Source of the DNA: Turnera subulata
Lineage: Eukaryota; Streptophyta; Magnoliopsida; Malpighiales; Passifloraceae
Direction: 5' to 3'
Assembly: GCA_028386065.3 (NCBI GenBank)
Contig: JAKUCV010007335.1
Location: 1 to 64,000 of the forward strand
Length of the DNA: 64,000 nt
Below, in pieces: positions 10,914 through 21,943 of the stretch. The position numbers and the translations under genes are program-made. The stretch's first letter is position 1, and every line of letters starts with the position of its first letter. The notes under the pieces were generated by a model, which saw only the letters and a list, made by a program, of their open reading frames with translations, did not search any database and was not told where the DNA came from.

Positions 10914-13862
10914 GTGAGAAGAACAATTGTTTGTTGCATCATGTTACACAATAGAAAAAGCAGTGATTGGCTCATTGACAGTGGTTGCACACACCACATG
11001 ACTCATAAGGTTGATGCTTTTTCAGACTTGGATGAGTCTTATCTCTCAAAGGTCAAGATTGGGAATGGAGACTACATCGATGTCAAAGACAAAGGTACTG
11101 TTGCAGTTGAGACTCCATCAGGTACCAAATTCATTTATAAAGTTTTATATGTTCCCAAGCTTGATCAGAATTTATTGAGTTTGGGTCAATTACTTGAGAA
11201 AAATAATTTATTGATATTTAAAAATAGTGCTTGCACTATATATGATGCTGCAAACAAGAAAATATTTTCTGTTGGCATGAAGGATAAAAGTTTCGCATTA
11301 AATTTAAGGAAGAATAATGCTCATTCATATGCAAGCACAATTGATATGACCTCTCTTTGGCATAAAAGGCTAGGTCATGTCAATTATACTTCCTTGAAAA
11401 ATATTCATACTAAGGAATTAGTGCATAATATGCCTGTTGTTGGAGATTGTTTTGCTATTTGTGAGGTCTGTCAATAGGGGAAGCAATCAAAGTTGCCATT
11501 TCCAGTCATCAAAATCTGGAGAGCCTCAGAAAAATTACAATTGGTCTATACGGATGTTTGTGGACCAATGAAAGTACCTTCTTTGGGAGGCTGCAGGTAA
11601 TTCTCTTTATAGATGATTTTTCAAGAATATGTTGGGTTTATTTCTTGAAGCGAAAATCTGAGGTGTTTGAGGTATTTCAAATGTTCAAAGCTTTGGTAGA
11701 AAATCAGAGTGGCTGCTCTATAAAGATCCTAAGGTCAAATAACGGGACTGAATACACTTCACAAAATTTTAACACGTTTTGTGAAGATGTTGGCATCTCT
11801 CATCAACTCACAGTAAGTTATACTCCACAACAAAATGGAGTTAGTAAAAGAAAAAATAGAACAGTCATGGAGATGGTTAGGTATCTCTTGTTTGAGAAGC
11901 CGATGCCTAAGAGCTTTTGGGTAGAGGCGGTGAATACTGCTGTTTATATTCAAAATAGAATGCCTACAAAAGCTCTAGACAATAAAACTCCATTTGAGGC
12001 TTGGAATGGCTTCAAACCATCTGTGGAGCACTTGCGGGTGTTTGGTTGTGTATGTTACACATACATACCTGATGTTAAGAGGGGCAAGCTGGAGCATAAG
12101 GCTGAAGTTGGAATTTTTGTGGGATATAACTCTATTGCTAAAGATTACAGAGTTTATAATCTCAAAACTGAGAAGGTTATTGTTAGCAAGAATATTAAGT
12201 TTGATGAGAATGCATCTTGGAATTGGCAAAATTCCAAGAATAATGATCAATCTTCTCAAGTCTTATCCCAACAAATAAATCAAGAAGATGACGAGTGTGA
12301 AGAAGAGGAAGAGTCAGTTAGAGGCACTAGAACCCTTGCTGATATATATCAGAGATGCAATGTTGCTGTTCTAGAGCCGACAACTTGTGAAGAAGCAAGC
12401 AAAATTTCTGGATGGAGAGATGCAATGCAAGAGAAGATAAATATGATAGAAAAGAATCAGACTTGGTGTTTGGTTGATAGACCAGGTCACAAAAATGTCA
12501 TTGGAGTTAAATGGGTTTATAGAACCAAGTTGAATGTAGATGGTTCTGTGAATAAGTTGAAGGCTAGGTTGGTTGTGAAAGGCTACTCTCAGTAGTTTGG
12601 AGTAGACTTTACCGAAACATTTGCTCCAGTGGCAAGGCATGATACAATTAGGCTTTTTCTAGCCTTGGCTGCCCAAAAAGGCTGGAAAATCTTCCAGTTA
12701 GATGTAAAATCAGCCTTTCTTAATGGATTTCTTGATGAAGAAATTTATGTTGAGCAGTCTCAAGGTTTCGTTGTCAAAGGCAACGAAGAGAAAGTCTACC
12801 TCTTGAAAAAGGCCCTATATGGCCTGAAACAAGCTCCTAGAGCTTGGTACATAAGAATAGATGAGTATTTAATCCAACTAGGTTTTCAAAGGAGCAAAAG
12901 TGAAGCCACTCTATATGTGAAAATAACAAAGTCAGATTTGTTGGTTGTCTTTATATGTGGATGACTTGTTAGTCACTGGAAATAATCCAAAGCTTGTGAA
13001 GCAATTCAAAATAGAGATGAGTAGAGTGTTTGAGATGACTGATTTGGGCGAGATGACATATTTTCTTGGCATGGAAATATATCAAACCGAAGGAGGAGTC
13101 TTCATAAGTCAGAGGAAGTATGCATTGGAGATTCTAAAGAAGTTCAAGATGCTTGATTGCAAGCCAGTCAGTACACCTTTGGCTTTGAATGAAAAATTGT
13201 GCAAGGAAGATGGTTTTGAAAAAGCCGATGCTTCTTAATACGGAAGTTTGATAGGCTGCCTCCTATACCTCACAGCAACCCGACCAGATATTATGTTTGC
13301 TGCTAGCTTACTCTCTAGATTCATGTATGCTCCGAGTGAGTTACATTTCAAAGCAGCAAAACGGGTGCTAAGATATATTAAAGGCACTGCTGATTTTGGT
13401 ATTTGGTTTCAGCAAAAACAAGAGATCAAGCTTCATAGATTTTCTGATAGCGACTGAGTTGGTTCTCATGATGATATGAAAAGCACATCAGGGTATTTGT
13501 TTTCACTTGGTAGTGCTGTTTTCTCTTGGAATTCCAAAGAACAAGATATTGTTGCTCAGTCCACTACAAAAGCAGAATGTGTAGCAGCTGCCGCGGCTGT
13601 CAACCAAGCAATCAGGTTGAGAAAAATGTTGCATGATCTCAAGGAGGACCAAGAAGAAGCTACCAAGATTCTGGTGGACAATCAATCTGTAATAGCAATA
13701 TCTAAAAATCCAGTGTTTTATAGAAGGTCAAAGCACATGAAGATCAAGTTTTACTTCATCAGAGAAGTGCAGCAAGCCAATGAAGTTAGTCTTGTCCATT
13801 GCAATTCTGCAAATAATCTAGCTGATATTTTTGACAGAAGCATTGCCCAAAGAAAGATTTGA
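10914..13862 (+). pseudogene. copia 1 pol (protease, integrase, RT, RNase H), broken
   Basis: Protease: WLIDSGCTHHMT near 10958-10995, with the catalytic DSG. Integrase zinc region: LWHKRLGHVNYTSL to CEVCQ, then a stop near 11476. Integrase core and C-terminus: 11558-12300, with TPQQNGVSKRKNRTVMEMV. Reverse transcriptase: GVKWVYRTKLNVDGSVNKLK, then a stop near 12593, [12 protein letters not shown] and the catalytic box YVDDLL near 12954-12971, where the frame shifts. RNase H: 13476-13862, with STTKAECVAAAAAVNQAI. At least four internal stops and one shift separate conserved segments. Confidence 0.9.
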
Positions 13863-13902
13863 GAAGCTCAGAGATGCTTTGAGAATTTGCAGCAAGGAGA
13901 AG

Positions 13903-14328
13903 TGTTGAAGCATGGTTACTTGCTACAATCTGTAGAACAATCTAGTCTAGAAAAATCTGAGTGCATTAAATAAAAATTAACATAAAGATCCAGATTTTTG
14001 TATAAGCATTAAATGATAATCTAGAAAAATCTAATAAAATATTTAAAATTCGTTAAGATATTATGTAAACATTAATTGCTATTCTAGAATGTTTATTGTA
14101 AGCATTTAATACTCTAAGTCGGTTGTACTTATATAAATATGTCATGTAATGCAAAATAAAATGTGTACTTTCCTGATTAATAACCAAACATTTGCTCCTC
14201 TGATTGTTACAAATCCTCTGTTTCATTGTCCTCTATTTTTGCAAGTCCTTATTACTTTCTATTTTTGCATAACTAAATACCAACACAAACCTTTCTCAAA
14301 TACATCCTTACTACAATTTTTTCCTTCA
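13903..14328 (+). repeat. 3' LTR of copia 1 (426 bp)
   Basis: Starts TGTTGAAGC and ends TTCA. It retains the 39-bp segment (about 14123-14161), containing TTATATAAAT, that is absent from the 5' LTR. Confidence 0.9.
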
Positions 14329-14333
14329 TTTTC

Positions 14334-15262
14334 TCATGAGTACAGTTTCCATATCCATGGCCAGTCATCGATAGGAGTTGGGACAAGACTATAAGAGAGA
14401 TTAGGAGTTGGCCAATCATCTTACTGTGTTCTTCTGGTTTATTTTTGATTCTAATAGAGGATTATTGCTTATAATAAAAAAGATATTACAAAAGCAGTTC
14501 ATAGAGACAATGAACTGCAGAAATAAAACTCTATAAATACGTCTGCAGAGTGGTAATCACGCAGAGAAAGTATCAAAAAACCTCCTCCAGAGTTAATATG
14601 ATAATCTTGATTACATTGCTTACAATTTGATTCATTTTATGTTTATGGTCTCCAAGAGTTATCCTGAGAGTGGCTCTTGATTTTATCTTCATTTGACAAA
14701 ATTGAGAAGTTGCAGCAGCATTCTTTTTGACTGTTTTTGTCGGCTTTGCAAAGGCAAGTGAAAATCCAGTTGTTTCCTCTGCATCAGCTTTTGGTCTCTT
14801 CTTTGTGAATCCATATGTAATTGCCTCCAGGTTTACTTATTAGTGTACATGTAGAGCACATCTAACTTTTAAGCACATTCTCTAATGTAGCCTTTCTTCT
14901 CAGCGGCGTTAAGAATGAGGGACTCCTGTAATTCATATTAGCACTCCCATGATAGTGACTGCAACTTTGGCTTGCTTCGTTGCTTCTGCGCTTAGCCTTC
15001 TCGTCCCACTTCTAGTCACTTTGAATATTTTCTGGACAATATATATCGAGGTAGAATAACTCATAATATTAATCCACTATTTGTCAGGATTATTAATTCC
15101 ACAATGGGCTTGTAGGACCGACATGAAGATCCTATATATATATACTTATATATATATATATATATATAGATATATATCAGGCATCGGAGTCTCTATCACA
15201 AGTAACCCTGCCAACCACAAAAGGCATAGCCATAGGTGTGCTCTCTAGTCTAATTCTATACA
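14334..15262 (+). repeat. Dispersed F-box flanking block, copy A, with the promoter region of F-box gene 1
   Basis: From 14425 this copy follows block E/D, is interrupted at about 14442-14595 by an insertion, resumes at AATCTTGATTACATTGC, and runs on to the F-box ATG. The later part (14880-15262) matches 20640-20905 and 25550-25890. A (TA)n run at about 15127-15178 lies 90-140 bp before the ATG and may include the TATA element. The sequence TATATATCAGGCATC followed by GGAGTCTCTATC is shared with the other F-box copies. Confidence 0.75.
14442..14595 (-). mobile_element. Probable LINE 3'-end insertion in block A
   Basis: About 155 bp are present here but absent from copies D and E of the same block. 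Read on the minus strand the insert ends GATTCTAATAGAG or its complement next to a short A run (GAATCAAAAA), which looks like a LINE tail. No coding part is left, so the family is a guess. Confidence 0.45.
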
Positions 15263-16444
15263 ATGGCAAATCTTACAATATTACCTTCGGTAATCCTGGA
15301 AGAGATATTGGCGCTGTTACCCAGCAAATCCATTCTCCGATTCAGACAAGTCTCCAAGTCATGGTCCTCTTTCTTGGTTAGTTCCGAGTTCCAGAAGTTG
15401 AGAACCAACAAATCCACACCGCCCCAAACCAATTTGCAGAAGATCCTCAAATGCTCCGCTGTTAACGATGGCTATGTTATTGAATCGTTAGGTTGTCTTG
15501 GCGGTGGAGAAGATCCTGTCCGGCTATGTTTTCCGACAGAGAAGTACATGCGTTTGTTGGGATCATGCAATGGATTAGTTTGTGTGGCAGTACGTCATAA
15601 TCCGTCAGGAGTTGATCAGATAGTTATCTGGAATCCTTTTACGGGCATCTACAGAAAATTGCAAGATATTTGCATCAAAAACAGAAAAAGAAAATTGCAA
15701 GATATTGATGATCGTAGGATCTGTGCTTACGGCTTTGGATATGACTCGGCGGCGGATGATTACAAGGTCTTTATAGCTACGAAACCAGCTAAGGTTGAGA
15801 TTTTCTCATTGAAGACAGGTTTTTGGAAGGAGGTGGAAACAACTGATCCAGGCAAAGACTTGGAATATATCCCAGAAGGACATGAGGTGGGTCTATTCTT
15901 GAAGGGAGCTCTTCATTGGCACGTCTTGATTGGTGGCAGAACAAAGATCATAGCTTTTGATTTGGCCAAGGAGAAGTTTTATGATGTCCCCATGCCGGTG
16001 GTGGAAGAGGAACACTCTGATGAGGTGGAATTCAGAGGATTGGGAGTTGTTGGAGTATATCTCTGCTTGAATATGGCTTTAAAACGCTATGACGACGTAG
16101 GGGCTGTTTGCGTAATGAAGGAATATTGCAATGCGGAATCCTGGGCTCATTTTATTTACTATACTTCTTTGACATGGGTTAATGGTTATGCACATCCTAC
16201 GTTGGATTTCAAACCACAAGCTGTCAAAGATGGAGGATACATATTGATACTACAGCTTTCTGGAGAGGTTCAACATATACTGAAATGGGACGATAATCTT
16301 GATGAAAGTGATGCTTTTGATGATGTATTGCAAAATTTGAAGCACATAAGGAAGAAATCTCCCAAATACCAGATGGCCATGCCGTATATAGAAGCTCTCA
16401 CCTCGCCCTATCCTTCTCTTGAGTTAAAACAACTGGAGCTTTAG
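15263..16444 (+). CDS. F-box protein 1 with F-box-associated (FBA) domain, CPR1-like
   Basis: Intronless frame of 393 residues starting at an ATG in a good context (CAATGGC) and ending TAG. Residues 5-47 form an F-box (LPSVILEEILALLPSKSI, then RFRQVSKSWSSF), which binds SKP1. The remainder is an FBA-type substrate domain with IWNPFTGIYRKLQD, YGFGYDSAADDYKVF, VEIFSLKTGFWKEVE, GALHWHV and IIAFDLAKEKFYDVP. Such proteins are SCF ubiquitin-ligase receptors; relatives such as CPR1 control immune receptor levels, but the substrate of this one cannot be read from sequence. A 12-residue in-frame duplication (CIKNRKRKLQDI, about residues 137-148) is shared with pseudogene copy 3 and absent from gene 2. 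The frame is intact, so it is probably functional. Confidence 0.92.
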   Translation: MANLTILPSVILEEILALLPSKSILRFRQVSKSWSSFLVSSEFQKLRTNKSTPPQTNLQKILKCSAVNDGYVIESLGCLGGGEDPVRLCFPTEKYMRLLGSCNGLVCVAVRHNPSGVDQIVIWNPFTGIYRKLQDICIKNRKRKLQDIDDRRICAYGFGYDSAADDYKVFIATKPAKVEIFSLKTGFWKEVETTDPGKDLEYIPEGHEVGLFLKGALHWHVLIGGRTKIIAFDLAKEKFYDVPMPVVEEEHSDEVEFRGLGVVGVYLCLNMALKRYDDVGAVCVMKEYCNAESWAHFIYYTSLTWVNGYAHPTLDFKPQAVKDGGYILILQLSGEVQHILKWDDNLDESDAFDDVLQNLKHIRKKSPKYQMAMPYIEALTSPYPSLELKQLEL

Positions 16445-17127
16445 ATAACTAACTAGACACATTGAGGTGGGTTAATTAAGAGCCTGGATGGTACCTCTAT
16501 TAATGACACCTCATCTTTGTTGCTTGTAGTGACATTTGCATTATCTATACAAATTAGTTTTTCTTTTTCCTGAGAGGCATAAACTTTATGCAGCTAGCTA
16601 CGGAAATTCTCGTGGGATTATGTTATAATACAAGCGTTCCGTTCCAATATCTTTCAATAGCTTAATTTGTTTGCTCTTGTTCTGCTGTTTAAATTACCAA
16701 TGTTGGCTTACCCTCCCTAGAGATTGTTTGTGATGTTATTGCATGTATACTACTCTATTTTTCTATACCGACAGGAACTAAAAATATTGGACTAAGGTGT
16801 TGCTGGTCCAAGCGGTAAGGGATTTGGTTCCATTAGCGTTTCAAGTTTAGAGTTGCCATGTATATATATCTCAGGCACCATAACCAAGTGTATGATCCTT
16901 GATTAGTTGGGGCAAAGCTATAGATGGATACCCGATGCGAAAAACCAAAAACTAAAACTAAAAATATTTGATTTACTAGGCTATTTTTCAATAAAAATCT
17001 CTGCTTCGCTTAAAAAAAAAAGCATTAACAAAAAAAAAACATCTCCTATCTGGCCAATGGTGAGGTTTTCAAATCTTTGCCCCTGCCTCCTTAGTAAATT
17101 TTATTTATGGGAGGGTTTTGGGCCTGG
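16445..17127 (+). other. 3' flank of F-box gene 1, with a tRNA-SINE relic
   Basis: The first 350 bp match the 3' flank of F-box gene 2 (from 24609), starting near AACTAGACACATTGAGGTGG, so the duplicated unit extends past the gene. Around 16800-16900 is a tRNA-like stretch with GGTCCAAGCGGTAAGG (A-box-like) and a decayed B box. The counterpart at 24958-25025 keeps GTTTCGGGTTCGTGTC. Both suggest an old tRNA-derived SINE that predates the duplication. Nothing else is recognised up to 17127. Confidence 0.55.
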
Positions 17128-17262
17128 TTTGTGGTGGAGTCTGTTGGGGAGATTTTTCAAGTGTCTATGTATGCGTGGGGAATTAATTGAGATACAAGAG
17201 AAATCATAGGTACTGAATTACAAGTTTGGAGACTTGATGAAGAAGGGAAGCAAATATGCTGA
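17128..17262 (+). pseudogene. DUF295 F-box relic
   Basis: One frame gives FVVESVGEIFQVSMYAWGIN, a stop at 17188-17190, then DTREIIGTELQVWRLDEEGK and another stop. The block VESVG-IFQV corresponds to FIVESVGDIFQV in the pseudogene at 7158-8348, and VWRLDEEGK fits the next conserved block of the DUF295 family. No F-box or C-terminal WPPTWL signature is left nearby. It is a short relic of a SKIP23-like gene. Confidence 0.7.
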
Positions 17263-17594
17263 ATTACAATTTGCCGAAGAAGTTGCCAGCTGTGGAGGGA
17301 GACTGAGCGTACGATTGAGAACAGGAAGTCAAATATGCTGCCATGCCACGACAACCAGGAGAGCTTGCAGTGGAGAAAAAGTGAGATGAAGTTTCAATTT
17401 GCAGTGAGAGGAAAGGACATTTGGAATCATTTTCAGATGGAATAGTCCTACATATGACACAAACAGTTTTTAGTAGGAATGCCATCCATAAAGATCAGTC
17501 AAAGGAAATACTCAAATTTTTGGGGAAATATTTTTTTTTATGCTAATCCGAGCTTTATTGATGAAAAATAAAGCAGTACATCACAGGGGCCAGT
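17263..17594. other. Non-coding, with a possible LINE tail
   Basis: I see no gene. Read on the minus strand, 17525-17565 has CATCAATAAAGCTCGG followed shortly by an A run, resembling the end of the LINE fragment at 25130-25540. It may be a tiny LINE 3' end. Confidence 0.35.
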
Positions 17595-18021
17595 TGTTAA
17601 AGATCAACACCATTTAAATTTAGGTTATATCTAGGTTATTATGATTTAGATTTGATCTAGATTATATCTAAGTTGTTATGATCTAGATTTGATCTTGATT
17701 ATTAAATATCTATTAGATTTGGTAGTTTTCTAATTTCTAGATTAGATTGTTAGTTCCTGTAGCCTATATAAAGGCCTTATTACTAATGGAAAATATATCC
17801 CAAGCTTTTTAGCATTTCTCTCTAAAAATTCAGAGAGTGTATTCTCTCTATTCCAATTTGTTGTCTTGGTAGTAATTTCTGTGAGCTCACAATCTTCCTC
17901 AGTTGAGGTTCTACACAATCTCCCTGTGCAAGTGAGTCTTGCTTAGTCTCAGCACAATCTGCCTGTGCAACGTGATTGGTGGTGTCCAAGATTAGTGCTT
18001 AGTGCTACGTATAGTTCAACA
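17595..18021 (+). repeat. 5' LTR of copia 2 (about 427 bp)
   Basis: Begins TGTTAAAGATC and ends GTTCAACA just before the primer-binding site. A likely TATA box (CCTATATAAAGGCC) lies near 17761-17774. Internal variants of ATCTAGATTTGATCT are repeated at 17640-17720. Confidence 0.75.
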
Positions 18022-18144
18022 ATCTGGTAGCGGAGCATTGTTCAGGTTGTGGTAGCGGGACTTTGTTCAACAATCTGGTAGCGAAGCTGGTCTTTCTTCA
18101 GGAAATCACATAGAGGTGTTGTGTGAGAATCTTTTGTCGATACA

Positions 18145-18927
18145 ATGACCGACCTTCAAGTTATCGGCGCAATGGAGAAGCTCAACAACAACAACTACAG
18201 TACGTGGGATGTGGTCAATGGTACTGAGGTATCACAACCAGGAGATGCAAATGGAGAGTTGCGGAAGTGGAAGATTAAAGTGGGCAAGGCAATGTTCACT
18301 TTGAAGACAACGGTAGGAAAGAAAATGCTACAATGCATACAGAAAGCTGAAACTTCGAAAGAAGCTTGGGATACACTTGTCACTCGATTCTTTAAAAAGA
18401 ATGATACAAAGCTTCAACTTTTAGAGAACGAGATGTTGTCGGTGACACAAGGCAACATGACAATAGCACAATACTTTAACAAAGTAAAGTTCTTGTGCCG
18501 TGAAATTTCGGAGTTGGATCCAGAAGCATTTATCGGCGATTCCAGGATGAAGCGAATTCTTATCCATGGTTTAAGGCCGGAATTTAGAAGCTTTATTGCA
18601 ACTATATAAGGTTGGCTAACACAGCCATCACTTGAGGAATTTGAGAATTTGCTAGCCAGTCAAGACTTAGCTAAGCAAATAAAAGGAGTGTCGCTGAAGA
18701 ATGAAGAAGAGGCACTCTATGCAAAGAAAAGCAAGTGGAATTCCAAGTAGCAAGACGGTGGTGGATCCAAGAAGAATGGTGACAAGTTAAATAGTCATCA
18801 TGGTGAGACGAGCACTCAGAAAGGAGGCTCGAAGAACTATTCCAATGGATAGAGGTTCGAAGGAAAGTGTTACAACTATAACAAAAAGGGACACATGGCA
18901 AAAGACTGTTGATCTAAGAAGAAAGTC
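18145..18927 (+). pseudogene. copia 2 gag
   Basis: The frame starts at 18145 (MTDLQVIGAMEKLNNNNYST) and shows the copia gag motif LNNNNYSTW, then the UBN2 capsid region with KEAWDTLVTRFFKKNDTKL. It stops at 18607 but continues after the stop to a zinc knuckle remnant near 18868-18910 (CYNYNKKGHMAKDC), where the second position of the usual CxxC pair is altered. Two or more further stops lie between. Non-functional. Confidence 0.85.
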
Positions 18928-19745
18928 ATGGAGAGCAATGCTGCCACATTCAAGGATGATGAAGACTGGGATGTGGAAGCATTGTTTGCTGCTGAAGACG
19001 AAGAGTTTGCATTTACAGCAACAACACATAATCAAATTGATTATGAGAAGGACTGGGTTGTTGATTCAGATTTTTCAAACTATATGACAGAGGACAAAGT
19101 CAAACTGCAGGATTTGTCAGAATTCGATGAAGCGGCTGCATGGTGGTTTTCAGACAAGAAAGCACTGCCAGATTCAGATAATCTGAAAGAGACAGTGGAG
19201 TCTTCTCAAGTTGAATTAAGTTTAGGAGAAGCTGAAGTTTTAGAAGATGATGAAGATGGTGTAGCTGTAGCTCAAAGTCCTTGGCGAACAGGTGTGCGCC
19301 AAAGGCCGACTGAAGAAGTTAGGCCGCATGAGGAAGGTGAGCCAAGTGGAGATAGCGAGCCGAGTGGAGGAGGTGAGCTGAGTGCAGCTGAGGAAGAAGA
19401 AGGTGAGCCAAGTGGAGATAGCGAGTCAAGTGAAGAAGACGAGCAGATTGCAAGTGAAGAAGGCGAGCAGATTGCAACTGAACCACCAACAGAACAGAGA
19501 AGATCGGCAAGACCTAAGAAGCCGAATCCCAAGTATGCTAATGCTGCTGTTGTAGAAGATTTGAAAGAACCTCAAAGTTTTGAAGAAGCATCTTTGAGCT
19601 CAAGATGGATTAAGGCTATGGAAGAGGAGCTTGTAGCATTGGATCATAACCGGACTTGGGAGCTCGTGCCACAGTCAAAAGAAGTAAAGCCTATTTCTTG
19701 TAAATGGGTTTACAAGATAAAGCATCGCACAGATGGATCGATCGA
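18928..19745 (+). pseudogene. copia 2 fused protease / integrase tail / RT start
   Basis: One open frame of about 290 codons joins three parts. The protease start is DWVVDSDFSNYMT; the usual DSG reads DSD here. After KLQDLSEFDEAA the frame jumps to AWWFSDKKALPDSDN, the C-terminal part of copia integrase, so the protease body, integrase zinc and core domains are deleted. Next is an acidic, repetitive linker (GEPSGDSEPSG type, 19340-19490), then the RT start with WELVPQSKEVKPISCKWVYK. Beyond 19745 the frame reads non-homologous flank. Only a deletion product is seen and no function is expected. Confidence 0.85.
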
Positions 19746-20341
19746 GATTAAATTCCATCTTGTATTTTTTTTATGCAAAAATTCCATCTTGTATATTTTG
19801 TGGTGAGTTCTTCTAATCTATTCTATATACCAAAGGAGCAAAAATATTTTTTCCTTTTCTTTTCGTTTTTTTTTGAATGAGTAAACCTAATTGTCAACCG
19901 GACATATATAGTTGGGTTTGGCTAACGGTGTCCACTGTCGGTTGGTAGTTGTGGCGTTGATACGTGTCTATGGGGCCCACTCCATATGCTTTTCCCTATT
20001 CTTTTTTCTCCTTATTTCTGTCTGATTTACTATTTTCCAAAAAAACCTTCTTAATTTAAATTTTAATAATTTTAGTAATAAAGAGAAAATGGGGCCCACA
20101 CGCTCATCGTCTTCAGAGAAGCATTGCTGGGCGGGAGTTTTGGCTCCGTGACAAACGACTACGCCTTCAAAGAAACAAATCTTGATCGGACCAATAAAAA
20201 ATTTACATTATTATTTTGCTTAAGAGATAGGTAATCTTTCTTTTCAAAGTTATCGCCCCAATAAAAAAATATTCTTTTCACAGGAACCGCAAGCCCCACA
20301 TTCAATTGTCACATGGTATGGAGCGATGAACACGATACAAT
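19746..20341. other. Intergenic, no gene seen
   Basis: Opens with a short duplicated phrase (AAATTCCATCTTGTAT twice, 19750-19797) at the truncation point of copia 2. The remainder is non-coding and unassigned. Confidence 0.4.
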
Positions 20342-20915
20342 TTGATTGTGCTCTTCTGGTTTATTATGCCTAATCTTGATTACATTGCTTACAATTTGGT
20401 TCATTTTATGTTTATAGTCTCCATGAGTAATCTCCTAAGACTGGCTCTTGATTTTATCTTTCTTTGCCAAAATTGGGATGTTGTGGCAACATTCTTTTGG
20501 ACTGTTTTTCTCGGCTTTGCTTTGCAAAGCCAAGTGAAAATCCAGTTTGTTTCCTCTGTAGCAGATTTTGGTCTCTTCTTTGTGAATCTATATGTAATTG
20601 CCTCGAGGTTTACTTATCAGTGTACATGTAGGTCACATCCACCTTTTAAACGCATTCTCTAATATAGCCTCTCGGCCACGGTTCAGTTTAGATTGAGGGA
20701 CTCCTGTAATTCATATTTTCAACTTTGAGTTTCTTTTGTGCTTACCCTTCCCCTCCACTTCTACAGACTCTGAATATTTTTTGGCCAAAATATAAATATA
20801 CATATTTGGTAGAATAACTCATCAATATTAATCCACTATTTGTCAGGACTAGGCTTGGGTCAATCCTACAATGGCATTGTAGGACAGACATGAAGATCCT
20901 ATCTATTTCTACTTT
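20342..20915 (+). repeat. Dispersed F-box flanking block, copy D (gene missing)
   Basis: Matches blocks A and E from TGTGCTCTTCTGGTTTATT onward, and A and C through CAATGGCATTGTAGGAC and CATGAAGATCCTAT at 20890-20905. In copies A and C an F-box start follows within about 150 bp. Here the block runs into a MITE and then a LINE, with no F-box coding sequence. Confidence 0.75.
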
Positions 20916-21914
20916 GGATTAATGTCACATTTCGTTCTTGTGTTGCCCCCTCGAATTGAAATTCATCCTTGTGTTGAGTTTTGATTGGTTTTGATCCCTC
21001 AGTTCGTCAATTTTTTAAGGTTTTAGTCCTTTATACCGATTTTACCCCTAAATTCAGGACTTTACTATTCAAAACAGTTTACCAACCCAAAATTCGACCC
21101 AACTAACCAACCCAACCCGGAATCCCATTAAAAAATCTCCAATAAATATATAACTCTATCACCCAATATCAAAATTTTGAAAATCAATAAGAAAGTACAA
21201 AAAAATTTAATTTTTTTAAAAAATAAAAAATGTTAAAGTAAATTATTTTTTAGCTTAAAAATTTTTAAAAATATAATTTATTTTTTTAGCTTAAAAATTT
21301 TAAAAAATATAATTTTTTTTGGATGTGTGGAGAAGAAAGGAGGGAGAAAATAAAAAAGAACAAAAGTAGATAAAAAAATTTAAATTTGCAAATTTTTAAT
21401 AAAAAAATAATATAAATTATGATTTTTTATTTTTTAAAATTTGAAAATAATTTGTATTTTTTATAATATTTAAATTTTTTATGTTCAAGGGGAAAGAGGA
21501 GAAGGACAAGAAGAAGAAAATAAAAATAAAAAGAAAAAAAACATGTGGAGAAGATAGGTTTAAATTTTTAAAATTAAAAAATAATTTAATTTATGATTTT
21601 TAAATTTTTTATAAATTTTTTAAAAAATAATTTGTTTTTTTATGATTTTAAAATTTTTGATGTTGGGAGGTAGAGTTATTTGTTTATTGGAGATTTTTGA
21701 ATAGGGTTCCGGGTTGGGTCGGTTAGTCGGGTCGAATTTCGTGTGGGAAAAATTAGTTTGAGCAATAAAGGGCTGAATTTTGGGGTAAAATCGGTAAAAA
21801 GGACTAAAACCTTAAAAAATTGACCAACTGAGGGATCAAAACCAATCAAAACTCAACACAAGGATGAATTTCAATTTGAGGGGGCAACACAGGGACGAAA
21901 TGTGACATTAATCC
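20916..21914. mobile_element. Mutator-like MITE with about 250-bp terminal inverted repeats
   Basis: The left end GGATTAATGTCACATTTCG and the right end CGAAATGTGACATTAATCC are exact inverses. The arms extend about 250 bp each (20916-21165 and 21665-21914), including CAACCCAACCCGGAAT against its complement. Flanks TTTCTACTTT (20906-20915) and TTTCTATTTT (21915-21924) form a 10-bp target duplication with one mismatch. The centre is AT-rich with A/T and GA-rich runs and no coding potential. Long arms and a 9-11 bp duplication point to the Mutator superfamily. Confidence 0.85.
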
Positions 21915-21943
21915 TTTCTATTTTACATATAAAGCTGAATCCC

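Larger units (their letters stand above)
9453..14328 (+). mobile_element. Full-length, decayed Ty1/copia LTR retrotransposon (copia 1)
   Basis: The element starts TGTTGAAG and ends TTCA, with LTRs at 9453-9839 and 13903-14328. A 5-bp target duplication, TTTTC, lies at 9448-9452 and 14329-14333. A primer-binding site resembling that for initiator tRNA-Met (TGGTAGCGGAGCC) follows the 5' LTR at 9842. A purine-rich tract, AGCAAGGAGAAG, precedes the 3' LTR. Order inside is gag, protease, integrase, reverse transcriptase, RNase H, the copia order. Many stops and shifts show it is inactive. Confidence 0.95.
17595..19745 (+). mobile_element. Deleted Ty1/copia retrotransposon (copia 2)
   Basis: A 5' LTR (17595-18021, TGTTAAAG to TTCAACA) is followed by a primer-binding site (TGGTAGCGGAGC at 18025) and a gag frame. 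A large internal deletion fuses protease to the tail of integrase, and the element stops in the first part of reverse transcriptase near 19745. No 3' LTR or polypurine tract is seen. The leader repeats CAACAATCTGGTAGCG twice. Confidence 0.85.

Noticed and set aside
19272..19532. Minus-strand Ser/Pro/Leu-rich frame
   Set aside because: Shadow of the acidic repeat linker in copia 2.
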